From: DATBLQ01 sp036555325
GTDB taxonomy: Bacteria; Pseudomonadota; Alphaproteobacteria; Rhizobiales; Aestuariivirgaceae
DNA length: 64,000 nt
Assembly: GCA_036555325.1 (NCBI GenBank)
Contig: DATBLQ010000057.1
Coordinates: 1 to 64,000, forward strand
Direction of reading: 5' to 3'
The position numbers were made by a program, and so were the translations under genes. The notes below the pieces were generated by a model. That model was not told the origin of the DNA. It saw only the letters and a program-made list of their open reading frames with translations, and made no database searches. Shown piece by piece: positions 16,818-23,744 of the stretch. Each line of letters opens with the position of its first letter. Position 1 is the first letter of the stretch.

Positions 16818-17600
16818 TCAGGTTATGTGGACCAGCAGCTGCCCCAGTTTGCCATAGTCGGCTTCGAATGCGTCACCCGGCTTGATTGGCACGGGAACGA
16901 TGCATGTACCGGTCGTCACAATATCACCTGCTTTGACGCCTCCTGCATACTGGGCCACCTCGTTGACCAGCCAAGTCAGAGCGCGGCGTGGATCACCGAG
17001 AGCCGCCCCGCCTCTTCCGCTCGCCACCTTGCGCCCGTTAAGGACACCCGAAACCGGATGGTTTGCAAGGTCGATCTCACGCCAGGCCGCATCGGCCGCT
17101 GGCCCAATCACTAGCCAGCAGGCGCACGCTGTATCGGCGATGAGCTGCAGCACGCCGACGTCGGTGAAATTATGGAAACGGGAATCGGGGACCTCTATGG
17201 ATAGGTGGAGGTTGGAAACAGCATCCAGAACCTCTGTCTGCTGATAACCCTTACGTTTGCCTGGAAGCGCCCGAGCAAACGAAAAGGCGAATTCAATTTC
17301 AGCCACACGCATGATGTTGTTGCCCAGGCGAATCTGCCCGCCGGGTGGGACTATTCGACTGGAGAAAAGCCTCCCCGCCAGTGGACCGTCAACGTTGATA
17401 TGTTTCTGGCCGGCGTCGCTCGTTGCCGCAATTTTCCAGCCGACGACCTTGTCACCGGACAATTCAGCCAAAAGTTCCCCGACCTCATAGGCCCCTGCGC
17501 GATCAACGGGCAGCATTGCCTCTGGCAGAGAGGCAAGCCTCGTGCCTGCCTGCCAATGCTGCAAGAGAAGTGAAGCAGCAGACCCAATTTGCTTGCTCAC
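16818..17600 (-). CDS. 2-keto-4-pentenoate hydratase family protein (MhpD-like)
   Basis: A 260-residue member of the fumarylacetoacetate hydrolase superfamily, hydratase/decarboxylase branch. VVGWKIAATSDAGQKHINVD holds the conserved GWKIG-type element, RVAEIEFAFSFARALP the acidic metal-binding E-x-E, and VASGRGGAALGDPRRALTWL the conserved GxxxxxxGxPxxAlxWL signature with the downstream GDIVTTGTC. These enzymes hydrate or decarboxylate dienoate intermediates of aromatic meta-cleavage pathways, using Mg2+. No other ring-cleavage genes are adjacent, so the physiological substrate is unclear. Confidence 0.9.
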   Translation of the reverse strand: MSKQIGSAASLLLQHWQAGTRLASLPEAMLPVDRAGAYEVGELLAELSGDKVVGWKIAATSDAGQKHINVDGPLAGRLFSSRIVPPGGQIRLGNNIMRVAEIEFAFSFARALPGKRKGYQQTEVLDAVSNLHLSIEVPDSRFHNFTDVGVLQLIADTACACWLVIGPAADAAWREIDLANHPVSGVLNGRKVASGRGGAALGDPRRALTWLVNEVAQYAGGVKAGDIVTTGTCIVPVPIKPGDAFEADYGKLGQLLVHIT

Positions 17601-17708
17601 AGAGTTGCTCCCCTGCCAAGAACCCTCTCACCAGTGTGGTAGGTTTGCATGACCTCGATGTCTAGTTTTTACTGTGCGGTGCGCTAGGATAGTTTCTCAG
17701 ATGCGAAA

Positions 17709-18077
17709 ATGAGGCATCCGGCCATGATGCTTAAAGTCGGTTTCCTTTTGATCGTGATGGTGGGCGCAGCGGGTGCCGCCAATGCGCAGATTTCGGCGAC
17801 CCTGGACAGCCCGCAATGCTATGAAAACATTGGCTGCCCCCATAAGGACCCAATTTCAGAGGAGCAAATCGAAGATTTCTCCTGTGAGAATCTATGGCTC
17901 GTGCGGAATACTATCTTTCACCAACGGGGGTATTGCTTTCAAACGCCTCGCGGCCGTGCGAATTTTGACAACAGCCATTGCTTGGCTGATTCAGTATCCG
18001 AGCTTGATCTCAGTCCTACCGAAATGCACAACGTTTCAGTTATTAGAGAAATGGAGCGCCGTAAAAACTGTCAATAG
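17709..18077 (+). CDS. Secreted YARHG-type domain protein
   Basis: A 122-residue exported protein: signal peptide MLKVGFLLIVMVGAAGAANA followed by a mature part of about 95 residues. The segment CENLWLVRNTIFHQRGYCFQ fits the YARHG domain pattern (LW-x-RN-I-x-R-x-GY-F), and four to five cysteines suggest disulfides. YARHG proteins are extracellular or periplasmic with suspected peptidoglycan or surface roles, not biochemically defined. ATG 17709 or 17724 may start it. A strong hairpin follows, so it is probably a single-gene unit. Confidence 0.75.
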   Translation: MRHPAMMLKVGFLLIVMVGAAGAANAQISATLDSPQCYENIGCPHKDPISEEQIEDFSCENLWLVRNTIFHQRGYCFQTPRGRANFDNSHCLADSVSELDLSPTEMHNVSVIREMERRKNCQ

Positions 18078-18092
18078 CTTTCGGGGACCTAA

Positions 18093-18121
18093 GAGCCCCC
18101 TCGCGAAGCGCGAGAAGGCTC
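18093..18121. terminator. Hairpin between convergent genes
   Basis: GAGCC..CTCGCG AAG CGCGAG..GGCTC forms a strong stem-loop in the 60-bp gap between the YARHG gene and the convergent EF-hand gene. There is no long T-run, but the place and strength suggest a two-way terminator. Confidence 0.6.
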
Positions 18122-18140
18122 AGTGGAGACGCAGACGAAT

Positions 18141-18416
18141 CTACTGCGGCAAGGATACGTCTTTGAATGCATCCTTCATGCAGGCGTCGGCGAACTGCTC
18201 TTTGGTAATCGTCACCTCCGTCGAGTTCCCAGCAGCCTGACCGCTTGCCTTCAAGTAAGGCTCCGAGAACGCTGCGACCTCCGGTCCGCCCACCGTGCCA
18301 TCCTTATTGGCATCCGCCTTTTCAAACAGCTGCTGACACGCGGCTTCATCCGCGGCATAGGCAGGGCTAACGAGGAGTGCTGAGGCGAAGATTGAAGCCA
18401 GCAATAGCTTTGACAT
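18141..18416 (-). CDS. Secreted EF-hand protein
   Basis: A 91-residue protein with an evident signal peptide (MSKLLLASIFASALLVSPAYA) and a mature part of about 70 residues. LFEKADANKDGTVGGPEVAAF is a canonical EF-hand loop (D-A-N-K-D-G-T-V-x3-E), so it likely binds Ca2+ in the periplasm; two cysteines flank the domain. The ATG at 18416 has GGAGG eight bases upstream, which decides against the longer frame from 18464. Function is unknown. A second, unrelated EF-hand protein lies at 34.8 kb. Confidence 0.82.
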   Translation of the reverse strand: MSKLLLASIFASALLVSPAYAADEAACQQLFEKADANKDGTVGGPEVAAFSEPYLKASGQAAGNSTEVTITKEQFADACMKDAFKDVSLPQ

Positions 18417-18595
18417 TATTCGTATCCTCCATAATTCTCCGTCCGCAAACGGTTCTACGCGCAATGCGTGGCGGCACTTTGTTTCGATCGTGGCGAGTTA
18501 CGGCCAAATAGTGCGAGCTTCATTGCAAACACTCCACAATTGGTAAGCGCGCCGAGAGAACCCCGCTCGCTTTCGCCGCATCGCGAGCGGGTCCA

Positions 18596-18811
18596 TCATT
18601 CTTGCCCTCGCCTGGCGTCGGAATGAAACGCGATACCATGCAGTACCTCGTAGCGATTCAAACCGATATCGCGCAGCATCCGGTCATCGAGATCGAGAAG
18701 ATACCGGTGCGAGAGAGCATTCTTGCGCGAGCGCAACAACGGCTCGACCAAGGCTTTGAGAAAAAACTTCTTTTCTCTCAAACTCACTGAAGATTGAAAA
18801 TGACGTTTCAT
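18596..18811 (-). CDS. DUF1127 protein
   Basis: A 71-residue basic protein with the DUF1127 core RYLLDLDDRMLRDIGLNRYE near its end. DUF1127 proteins are common in alphaproteobacteria; small members take part in RNA turnover and phosphate or carbon metabolism in Agrobacterium and Rhodobacter, where the domain binds RNA. The ATG at 18811 has GGAG eight bases upstream; GTG 18820 is an alternative. It is a single gene. Confidence 0.85.
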   Translation of the reverse strand: MKRHFQSSVSLREKKFFLKALVEPLLRSRKNALSHRYLLDLDDRMLRDIGLNRYEVLHGIAFHSDARRGQE

Positions 18812-19170
18812 AGTTAGCACTCCGCTATTGCAACTGCTGAAACAGTTGCATGGACGATTTTCCGAAATGAACGGCGACGAGAAGCTAAACCCGCCGGAAG
18901 GTTTCTTCGGCGGGCTGCAGAGGCTAGGCTTGGTACGGCTTGTTACTTAGCCATACGCGTATACGGGAGCAGCCGCCGATGATTTGGCGTTGGGATTTGC
19001 ATGTTCACCATGTATCGCTCCCTTCGTATGTTTGTGGACGCGCGGTAATGCGCTCAAAACTTTGTCTCGTCAAGTACCAAAAAAGTATCCCGCTGTTCGT
19101 TAGAAATGGGCGGATATGACTTGCAGGCTCAATATGGTAATTGCACCAACGACAGTGGGAGTAGAAAACA
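18812..19170. other. Intergenic stretch with a stem-loop
   Basis: About 360 bases. It holds a stem-loop at 18890-18915 (CCCGCCG..CGGCGGG) and a possible 22-residue minus-strand frame (18943-19011) with a ribosome-site-like GGGAG upstream. Neither can be assigned a function. Confidence 0.4.
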
Positions 19171-19551
19171 ATGCATCGCAGCCGGCTGGCAGGATTCATC
19201 ATTGATTGTAAAACAACCAACCTTGAGGCCGCCGCTGATTTTTGGAGCAAGGCTCTTGGTTTGTCTCCTCGCTCACTCAAAGATCCCGAAGACATCGGTT
19301 ACATCGGACTTGAGCGTGACTTAAGGGACATGCACATTGAGGTGCAACAGGTAGACCATCCAAGCCGCGTTCATCTGGACATTGAGACGGATGACATCGA
19401 GGCTGAGGTTCGCCGGCTCGAGGCGCTTGGCGCCAAACGTCTAAAGCAGGTTCGCACGTGGTGGGTCATGGAGGCCCCGACAGGTCATCGTTTCTGCGTC
19501 GTGCGTCCGCAAGGGTCTGGTTTCGCATCCAACGCCAATCGATGGGATTGA
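19171..19551 (+). CDS. VOC superfamily (glyoxalase-like) protein
   Basis: A 126-residue single-module vicinal-oxygen-chelate protein of the Glyoxalase_6 type. It starts SRLAGFIIDCKTTNLEAAAD FW in the typical strand-helix order, has RVHLDIETDDIEAEVRRLEA carrying a metal-ligand His, and ends APTGHRFCVVRP with the conserved G-x-x-FC. Members include small dioxygenase-like and resistance proteins, most without known substrate. It is the last gene before the tRNA-Val remnant. Confidence 0.9.
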   Translation: MHRSRLAGFIIDCKTTNLEAAADFWSKALGLSPRSLKDPEDIGYIGLERDLRDMHIEVQQVDHPSRVHLDIETDDIEAEVRRLEALGAKRLKQVRTWWVMEAPTGHRFCVVRPQGSGFASNANRWD

Positions 19552-19638
19552 CCCGGCCCGGTGGAAACAACTCCGCGACCTTTCGGGATCGTTAGCGCCG
19601 GGCACGAACGTTAACCTCTGCCCGGCAGAACCTTTCCT

Positions 19639-19794
19639 GAACAAACCATGATCCAAGTCCCTGACCAGTCGCGGCCTCAGGCTGAAACTTAACCGCCCAA
19701 GCAGCTTGAAAACTTCACTCTAAATAATTGAACTGATTCTCGAAAAATATGGTGGGCGATACTGGGATCGAACAGTGACCCCTACGATGTCAAC
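19639..19794. repeat. Left copy of a direct repeat shared with the tRNA-Val locus
   Basis: From GAACAAACCATG through AAACTTAACCG, TTCACTCTAAATAATTGA and TCTCGAAAAATATGGTGGGC into the tRNA 3' half, this stretch matches 55684-55843 in the same orientation with substitutions and small gaps. Similarity ends in the tRNA anticodon region. The pair brackets about 36 kb and is read as old left and right ends of an insertion at tRNA-Val. Confidence 0.8.
19750..19794 (-). pseudogene. 3' half of tRNA-Val(GAC), attachment-site remnant
   Basis: The CCA end, acceptor strand, T arm, variable region and anticodon (GAC) side of tRNA-Val are kept on the minus strand with a single-base deletion in the T loop. 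The 5' half is absent: after the anticodon the sequence reads ATTGTGAGC instead of the tRNA stem. A break at the anticodon loop is a usual crossover place of tRNA-targeting integrases. Confidence 0.8.
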
Positions 19795-19892
19795 ATTGTG
19801 AGCAACCTTAAAGTCATTGGAAATCAACGCTGATCGCGTATGAGCAACTGCGCTCACGAAGGCTAAAAGTACTGCGCAGGCGATCTGAGGCT

Positions 19893-19906
19893 TTGATCCA
19901 GGTCAA
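19893..19906 (+). promoter_or_regulatory. FixK/FNR-type box
   Basis: TTGATCCAGGTCAA, one mismatch from TTGAT-N4-ATCAA. Its centre is 62 bases before the ATG of the cytochrome c gene at 19962, so a start site 41 bases on would leave a 20-base leader. Confidence 0.65.
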
Positions 19907-19961
19907 GACGGATACTCAGCTAAAGGTCCACACTTAATCAGTTTTCATAATTGGAGACAGA

Positions 19962-20294
19962 ATGATCCATTACAATTGGCTGTTCACCCTCGTCTACGTG
20001 TGTAATTCTTGCATAGCAACTCCAGCCCTTTCTGCCGATCCCGATGCAGGGCTTGCCATCGCCCGAGCTGAATGTGCCAGCTGCCATGCAATAGGAAAGG
20101 AAGGCGAAAGCCCCCTGCCCGCAGCACCGCCGTTCCGAAACTTCAGTCAAAAATGGCCGGTCGAGTATCTTCAAGAAGCCTTGGCTGAAGGAATGAGCGT
20201 CGGTCATGGACCAATGCCAGAGTTCATTTTCGAGCCCGAAGAGATTTCCGATCTCGTCGCCTATCTTGTCACCATTCAGCAAACAACCAAATAA
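19962..20294 (+). CDS. Small periplasmic c-type cytochrome
   Basis: A 110-residue cytochrome c. After a signal peptide ending ALSA comes the haem site CASCHAIG, with the distal Met probably in GHGPMPEFIF, and the closing helix DLVAYLVTIQ; this is the class I fold. GGAG lies five bases before the ATG. It is the first gene of the 36-kb block and has a FixK-type box, so low-oxygen induction is likely. Similar small cytochromes occur at 46.4 and 52.2 kb. It could carry electrons in the periplasm to a terminal oxidase or reductase, none of which is encoded in the window. A remnant of another cytochrome follows immediately. Confidence 0.9.
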   Translation: MIHYNWLFTLVYVCNSCIATPALSADPDAGLAIARAECASCHAIGKEGESPLPAAPPFRNFSQKWPVEYLQEALAEGMSVGHGPMPEFIFEPEEISDLVAYLVTIQQTTK

Positions 20295-20518
20295 ATTATC
20301 TCACGCAATTGGCAATTCGAAACGATGGCACTTTCCCACGCGCCCGTCTGGCTCGGCTAATCGATGGACGCGAAGACGTGGATGCCCATGGTAGCCGCGA
20401 AATGCCAGTCTGGGGAAAATGGTTCAAACTGGAACCAGTAGGCGATAAAGAGGCAATTCGGAAGCGGAATGACGAGCTCTTAAACTTGCTCGAGTCTCTT
20501 CAAGAGCCCGGACAGTAA
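20294..20518 (+). pseudogene. C-terminal remnant of a second cytochrome c
   Basis: The frame gives LTQLAIRNDGTFPRARLARL, then IDGREDVDAHGSREMPVWGK with the distal Met, and ends LLNLLESLQ. This is the C-terminal half of a widespread cytochrome c type (CxxCHG-x-GNGP ... PPDLT-x-RN-GxFP ... AHGPREMPVWG). The haem-binding N-terminal half is missing and there is no proper start (only TTG 20309), so it should not make a cytochrome. A matching N-terminal fragment lies at 23.2 kb. Confidence 0.75.
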
Positions 20519-20528
20519 TGCGCGCTCA

Positions 20529-21056
20529 TCAACGGGGGAAAAATTTCTTCCACCAATTGTCCTTATTCGACTTGACCATTGATGATCTTTCTTGGCCAGA
20601 ATTTCCGGTCACCAACGATGCACGGTGCCCGCTGATCTGTTCCATGAATATGCGGAAGAAAACAGGAGTCAACGGTCGCACACTTTCGTGAATGATTGTC
20701 TTCGCGAAGCCCGGTTCCCACCAGATTTTCCGTTGCATCAGAAGATTGCGAACCATTTCACGAGTAGATTGCCACTCCGCTGAACTAGGCAGCTCTTCGT
20801 AGCGGCCAAAAACGATGACACTGCTCCATAGTTGAGGGCTTTTGATCTCGTCCGCTTCGACGCAAACGAGCGGATTAGACCGCATCCATTCAATTTTCTG
20901 TCCCACGGTAGAGAAACTGTAAATGTAGCGTTCGTGATGGGCGAAATAGAATGGCGTAATATAAGGTTGGGAATCTTTCGCGCAGGCCAATCTGCCGAGC
21001 TGCACCCGAGCCAGCAACTCCAAACTTGCCTGACTGCTAAGTTCTTCGATCTGCAC
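20529..21056 (-). CDS. Pyridoxamine 5'-phosphate oxidase-like flavin-binding protein
   Basis: A 175-residue protein with the FMN-binding split barrel: LLARVQLGRLACAKDSQPYI then TPFYFAHHERYIYSFSTVGQ KIEWMR and NPLVCVEADEI. These are the strands and phosphate-binding loops of the PNPOx-like nitroreductase/haem-oxygenase-like group. The GTG at 21056 starts it inside the 3' end of the DUF2267 fragment gene, overlapping by 20 bp in another frame. It is third in a probable operon after the universal stress protein gene, and so likely under the FixK-type box at 22.14 kb. Similar FMN proteins are often induced by low oxygen. Substrate unknown. Confidence 0.85.
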   Translation of the reverse strand: MQIEELSSQASLELLARVQLGRLACAKDSQPYITPFYFAHHERYIYSFSTVGQKIEWMRSNPLVCVEADEIKSPQLWSSVIVFGRYEELPSSAEWQSTREMVRNLLMQRKIWWEPGFAKTIIHESVRPLTPVFFRIFMEQISGHRASLVTGNSGQERSSMVKSNKDNWWKKFFPR

Positions 21057-21192
21057 GGTGATCTATCCCGCGTGTTGCGTAACGAAAACTTTTGTTTCGA
21101 TCATGCCAACCGATTTGATCGGCAAGCTCGTTGACCCATTTGTATATCGTTTGCACGGTCTTATCGACCAACTCGAGTCTACCTTCCGCCAT
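21037..21192 (-). CDS. Truncated DUF2267 protein (51 residues)
   Basis: The frame starts with an excellent ribosome site (AAGGAG seven bases before ATG 21192) and reads ELVDKTVQTIYKWVNELADQ then IGWHDRNKSFRYATRG before a TAG. This is the N-terminal quarter of DUF2267 proteins, which are normally 130-150 residues. The rest is gone, and the flavin-binding gene starts inside its last codons. It may survive as a leader that couples translation to the next gene rather than as a working protein. Confidence 0.65.
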   Translation of the reverse strand: MAEGRLELVDKTVQTIYKWVNELADQIGWHDRNKSFRYATRGIDHRADRRT

Positions 21193-21238
21193 CGTCGACT
21201 CCTTAAGGTTATATTTCGGGTTCGGGCAAAGGTGACAA

Positions 21239-22081
21239 TCAGTGCGACATGATCAGCGGAACGGTCATGGCCGAGAGTGCTTGTTTTGTCGCTCCGCCAA
21301 GAACAAATTCGCGAAGGCGCGAATGTCCATAAGCACCCATGACCACCATACCAGCGCCGAGGTCGCGGGCCCTCGTCACCAGCGCTTCCGCTGGATTGAT
21401 TCCATTTGTGGGCATGGACTCTGCCGTTGCCCTTACACCATGTCGATCGAGACTTTCCGCCATATCGCTGCCTGGTACGGATCCAGCCATTTCACTCTCC
21501 TTGGAGGGGTCAACCCACACCAGACGGACATCGTCAGCCATCTTAAGAAACGGCAAGGCATCATGCACTGCTCGGGCCGCTTCCTTTGAACCGTTGTAGC
21601 CGCAGACAATCTGGCTAACTTTCAGATCACCTTCAGCTTTACGCGGGATCACCAATACAGGCCGTCCCGCGCTCATAATGGTATTCTCGACGACATTGAG
21701 TTCCACACCCTGGCTGGCATTACGATCGGTTTCGCTCAGTACGATAAGGTCGGCAATGCGGCCAATTTCGCTTATCGTGTCGGAAATCATCGGTACAAGC
21801 GCCCTGACCTCCAGCCATTGTGAGGCAAGGCTGTTTCGTTTCATGACCGTCTCGAATTTTTGTTTCACCTTTTTCGACTGGTCTTCAAAAAACTTTGTGA
21901 AGCTGTCGAAAATCTCGGGAGCCACATAAGGTCCGACCGCTGGATAGACCGCTGCTGCCGGGATTACGTACAATCCGAGAACGTGAGCATCGTATTTGAG
22001 AGCTAGTTTCGCGGTTAACTCGACCAGCGTATCAAGCCGGTCAATTTCATTAAGCGATACAAGAATAGTCTTGTAAGACAT
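21239..22081 (-). CDS. Tandem-domain universal stress protein
   Basis: A 280-residue protein made of two UspA domains. The first starts MSYKTILVSLNEIDR and the second VSQIVCGYNGSKEAARAVHD; the second keeps the ATP-binding loop GAYGHSRLREFVLGGAT (G-x2-G-x9-G-x-T/S). Two-domain Usps bind ATP or AMP and help survival in stasis or hypoxia. The ATG at 22081 has AAGGAG six bases upstream; the longer frame to 22135 is ignored. A perfect FixK-type box is centred 60 bases upstream of this ATG. It heads an operon with the DUF2267 fragment and the flavin-binding gene. Confidence 0.93.
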   Translation of the reverse strand: MSYKTILVSLNEIDRLDTLVELTAKLALKYDAHVLGLYVIPAAAVYPAVGPYVAPEIFDSFTKFFEDQSKKVKQKFETVMKRNSLASQWLEVRALVPMISDTISEIGRIADLIVLSETDRNASQGVELNVVENTIMSAGRPVLVIPRKAEGDLKVSQIVCGYNGSKEAARAVHDALPFLKMADDVRLVWVDPSKESEMAGSVPGSDMAESLDRHGVRATAESMPTNGINPAEALVTRARDLGAGMVVMGAYGHSRLREFVLGGATKQALSAMTVPLIMSH

Positions 22082-22134
22082 GGCGAACTCCTTCGCTGCC
22101 AACGCAACAAGACGGGAATTGGAAAGTGTATTCA

Positions 22135-22148
22135 TTGATGTGGATCAA
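22135..22148 (-). promoter_or_regulatory. FixK/FNR-type box, perfect
   Basis: TTGATGTGGATCAA, exact TTGAT-N4-ATCAA. Centred 60 bases before the universal stress protein ATG, fitting a class II site (-41.5) with a 19-base leader. It also faces the decayed hsp20 gene on the other side. Confidence 0.8.
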
Positions 22149-22194
22149 CCGCAGCAGACGAAGGGGCAACTCCCGCCAGGACGGCCCGAATGCA

Positions 22195-22419
22195 TTGGAA
22201 CGCTCCGTGGTGAAAAGAAAGCTGAAAAAGAGGAGAAGGACAAGGACTATCGGATCGTAGAACGTAGCTATGGCTCGTTCGTCCGGGCCATAGAATTTGC
22301 CTTCCGGCGTTGATCCAGGCTCAATCAAGGCCAATTTGTCAAAGGGTGTATTGAAAGTTACGGTACTTAAGCCCGCCCGCCGCAAGTCTAAGAAGATTGA
22401 CATCAAAGCTGCAGCTTAA
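22195..22419 (+). pseudogene. Frameshifted C-terminal half of an hsp20 gene
   Basis: One frame gives LRGEKKAEKEEKDKDYRIVE then RSYGSFVRAIEF; after a frameshift near 22305 the next frame gives GVDPGSIKANLSKGVLKVTV and KPARRKSKKIDIKAA before TAA 22419. Together they are the second half of an alpha-crystallin domain with its tail (SF-R-x-LP-GVD-x-IKA-x-GVL-x-VTVPK). The first half and start are missing. It lies divergent from the universal stress protein gene across the FixK-type box, which probably once drove both. Confidence 0.8.
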
Positions 22420-22432
22420 GTAGCTCCTTGTT

Positions 22433-22461
22433 GCGCGCTTCATCCTCAGCATGAAGCGCGC
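22433..22461. terminator. Strong terminator hairpin
   Basis: GCGCGCTTCAT, loop CCTCAGC, ATGAAGCGCGC: a perfect 11-bp stem followed by TTTA on the plus side, between the hsp20 remnant and the convergent flavodoxin-fold gene. Confidence 0.8.
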
Positions 22462-22478
22462 TTTACTGAATCAAGGCG

Positions 22479-23063
22479 TTACTGCGCCTTACTTCCTAAT
22501 AGTTGAATCTTTGTCAGCCATTTTTTGCGATCCGCATCGCTGATGGCCTCGACACTACCGATCAGCGTTTCGCTTATGCGGCCGATGCCTGAAAACCGCA
22601 GGATATTGCGCTCCAAACTCTTGAGGCCGTGCGCCAAATAGAAAACCCGGTAGAACCATGCCGGCATTCCCATAGTAACGACGACTCGGGCTGACTTTCC
22701 GCGCAAGAGTCCAGGCCACATTTTTCCCAGCTCCTTTTCAACGGCAAAACCGGGACGAAATATCTGTTCAAAAAACGCTTTGAGTAGTGCTGGCATCGTC
22801 CCTGCCCATAGTGGATATATTATCACCAGATGTTCTGCCCAATGGATATGTTCCTGTGCTTTCCCGATCGCCAACGGAGGTTTTTCGCTAGTCCACTCCT
22901 CTCGAGTTCTTAAAAACGGTATGTCGATTTCTGCAATGTTTATTCTCCTAACCTCATGATCGGAATGTTTGGCGCCATCTGCATAGGCCGTTGCGAGTGC
23001 ATGGCAGAAGCGGTCCTGAAACGGATCTGGATGACCGTCAATAATCAAAATTCGTTTTCCCAT
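22479..23063 (-). CDS. Flavodoxin-fold NAD(P)H dehydrogenase (quinone), KefF/MdaB-like
   Basis: A 194-residue FMN or FAD protein of the NQO1/KefF family. It begins KRILIIDGHPDPFQDRFCHA, the phosphate-binding loop, and contains HLVIIYPLWAGTMPALLKAF, the conserved P-x-W-x-G-x-P-A-x-LK-F segment that holds the isoalloxazine, and later TMGMPAWFYR. It should pass two electrons from NAD(P)H to quinones or electrophiles in the cytoplasm. A one-mismatch FixK-type box lies 92 bases upstream of the ATG. It is transcribed alone and ends at a strong terminator. Confidence 0.9.
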   Translation of the reverse strand: MGKRILIIDGHPDPFQDRFCHALATAYADGAKHSDHEVRRINIAEIDIPFLRTREEWTSEKPPLAIGKAQEHIHWAEHLVIIYPLWAGTMPALLKAFFEQIFRPGFAVEKELGKMWPGLLRGKSARVVVTMGMPAWFYRVFYLAHGLKSLERNILRFSGIGRISETLIGSVEAISDADRKKWLTKIQLLGSKAQ

Positions 23064-23148
23064 GGAACCCTCTTTTAGACCGCATGCCTTGGCGGGCTGC
23101 TGCTGTCACTTTGAACCACTACTGTACCAAAACAAAACTTGAAGGCCA

Positions 23149-23162
23149 TTGAGTTGGATCAA
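23149..23162 (-). promoter_or_regulatory. FixK/FNR-type box
   Basis: TTGAGTTGGATCAA, one mismatch from TTGAT-N4-ATCAA, between the flavodoxin-fold gene (minus) and a decayed cytochrome gene (plus). Either or both could have been its target. Confidence 0.6.
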
Positions 23163-23181
23163 GGATAGGCCGCAGCTTTAG

Positions 23182-23396
23182 CCTTCGATTCTTGATCAAG
23201 CCGCGGTTCAGCAGGATTTCCTGCAGCTGTGTTCCGACTGTCACGGAGAGGACGCTAGAGGCAATGGTCCTGTAACGAAGAACCTGACCAAAGTCCCACC
23301 GGATCTGACTCAGATCAGCATGCAGCAGAAAAAGAAGTCGAGGAATGTGTGATGGCACTGGTGAAATTTCTTGAAATGCTGCAGGACAATAAATAG
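23182..23396 (+). pseudogene. Internally deleted cytochrome c remnant
   Basis: The frame reads LQLCSDCHGEDARGNGPVTK then VPPDLTQIS, a haem-binding N-terminal half, but hits TGA at 23349; after a frame change EECVMALVKFLEMLQDNK gives only the closing helix. The middle (GxFP ... AHGPREMPVWG with the haem Met) is deleted, and there is no in-frame start after the upstream stop. It is a second dead copy of the cytochrome type seen at 20.3 kb. Confidence 0.75.
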
Positions 23397-23744
23397 GAGG
23401 GTGACTCTCTGTTCGTGATGCTCGAACGCAACGTAGCCTGGAAGTGAAATTCTTTTGCTGGCAGCTTAAATAGATGCGAGGCCAAAGGCATAGGGCGAGT
23501 TGATAACAGGAGTGCCCACGAACAGTCCACGGCCGATGCGAGTCGTGGTGGTGCAGTATCGGGAACTCGTCCCTGCTCGATCTCTGGGATGCGATTCCAC
23601 AATGAAGTCAGATTTGTATCGAACATTTCGCCTGCGTTATCGACGGACACAAAGAACACCTACGGGATGTTCCTTAGGGAGTTCATCTGAATTTCAATTT
23701 CACGTGGATCGCATAGGTTAGCCACATTCAACAAGGAGCTAGCC
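23397..23744. other. Intergenic stretch without recognisable gene
   Basis: About 350 bases upstream of the fixK-like gene. Short frames exist on both strands but none resembles a known family or has a good start. The regulator's own promoter should be here; no FixK-type box is visible. Confidence 0.45.

Noticed and set aside
18943..19011. 22-codon minus-strand frame with GGGAG upstream
   Set aside because: Too short to judge; no recognisable feature beyond the ribosome-site-like sequence.
23500..23721. Open frames before the fixK-like gene
   Set aside because: Several short frames on both strands, none with a good start or recognisable sequence.
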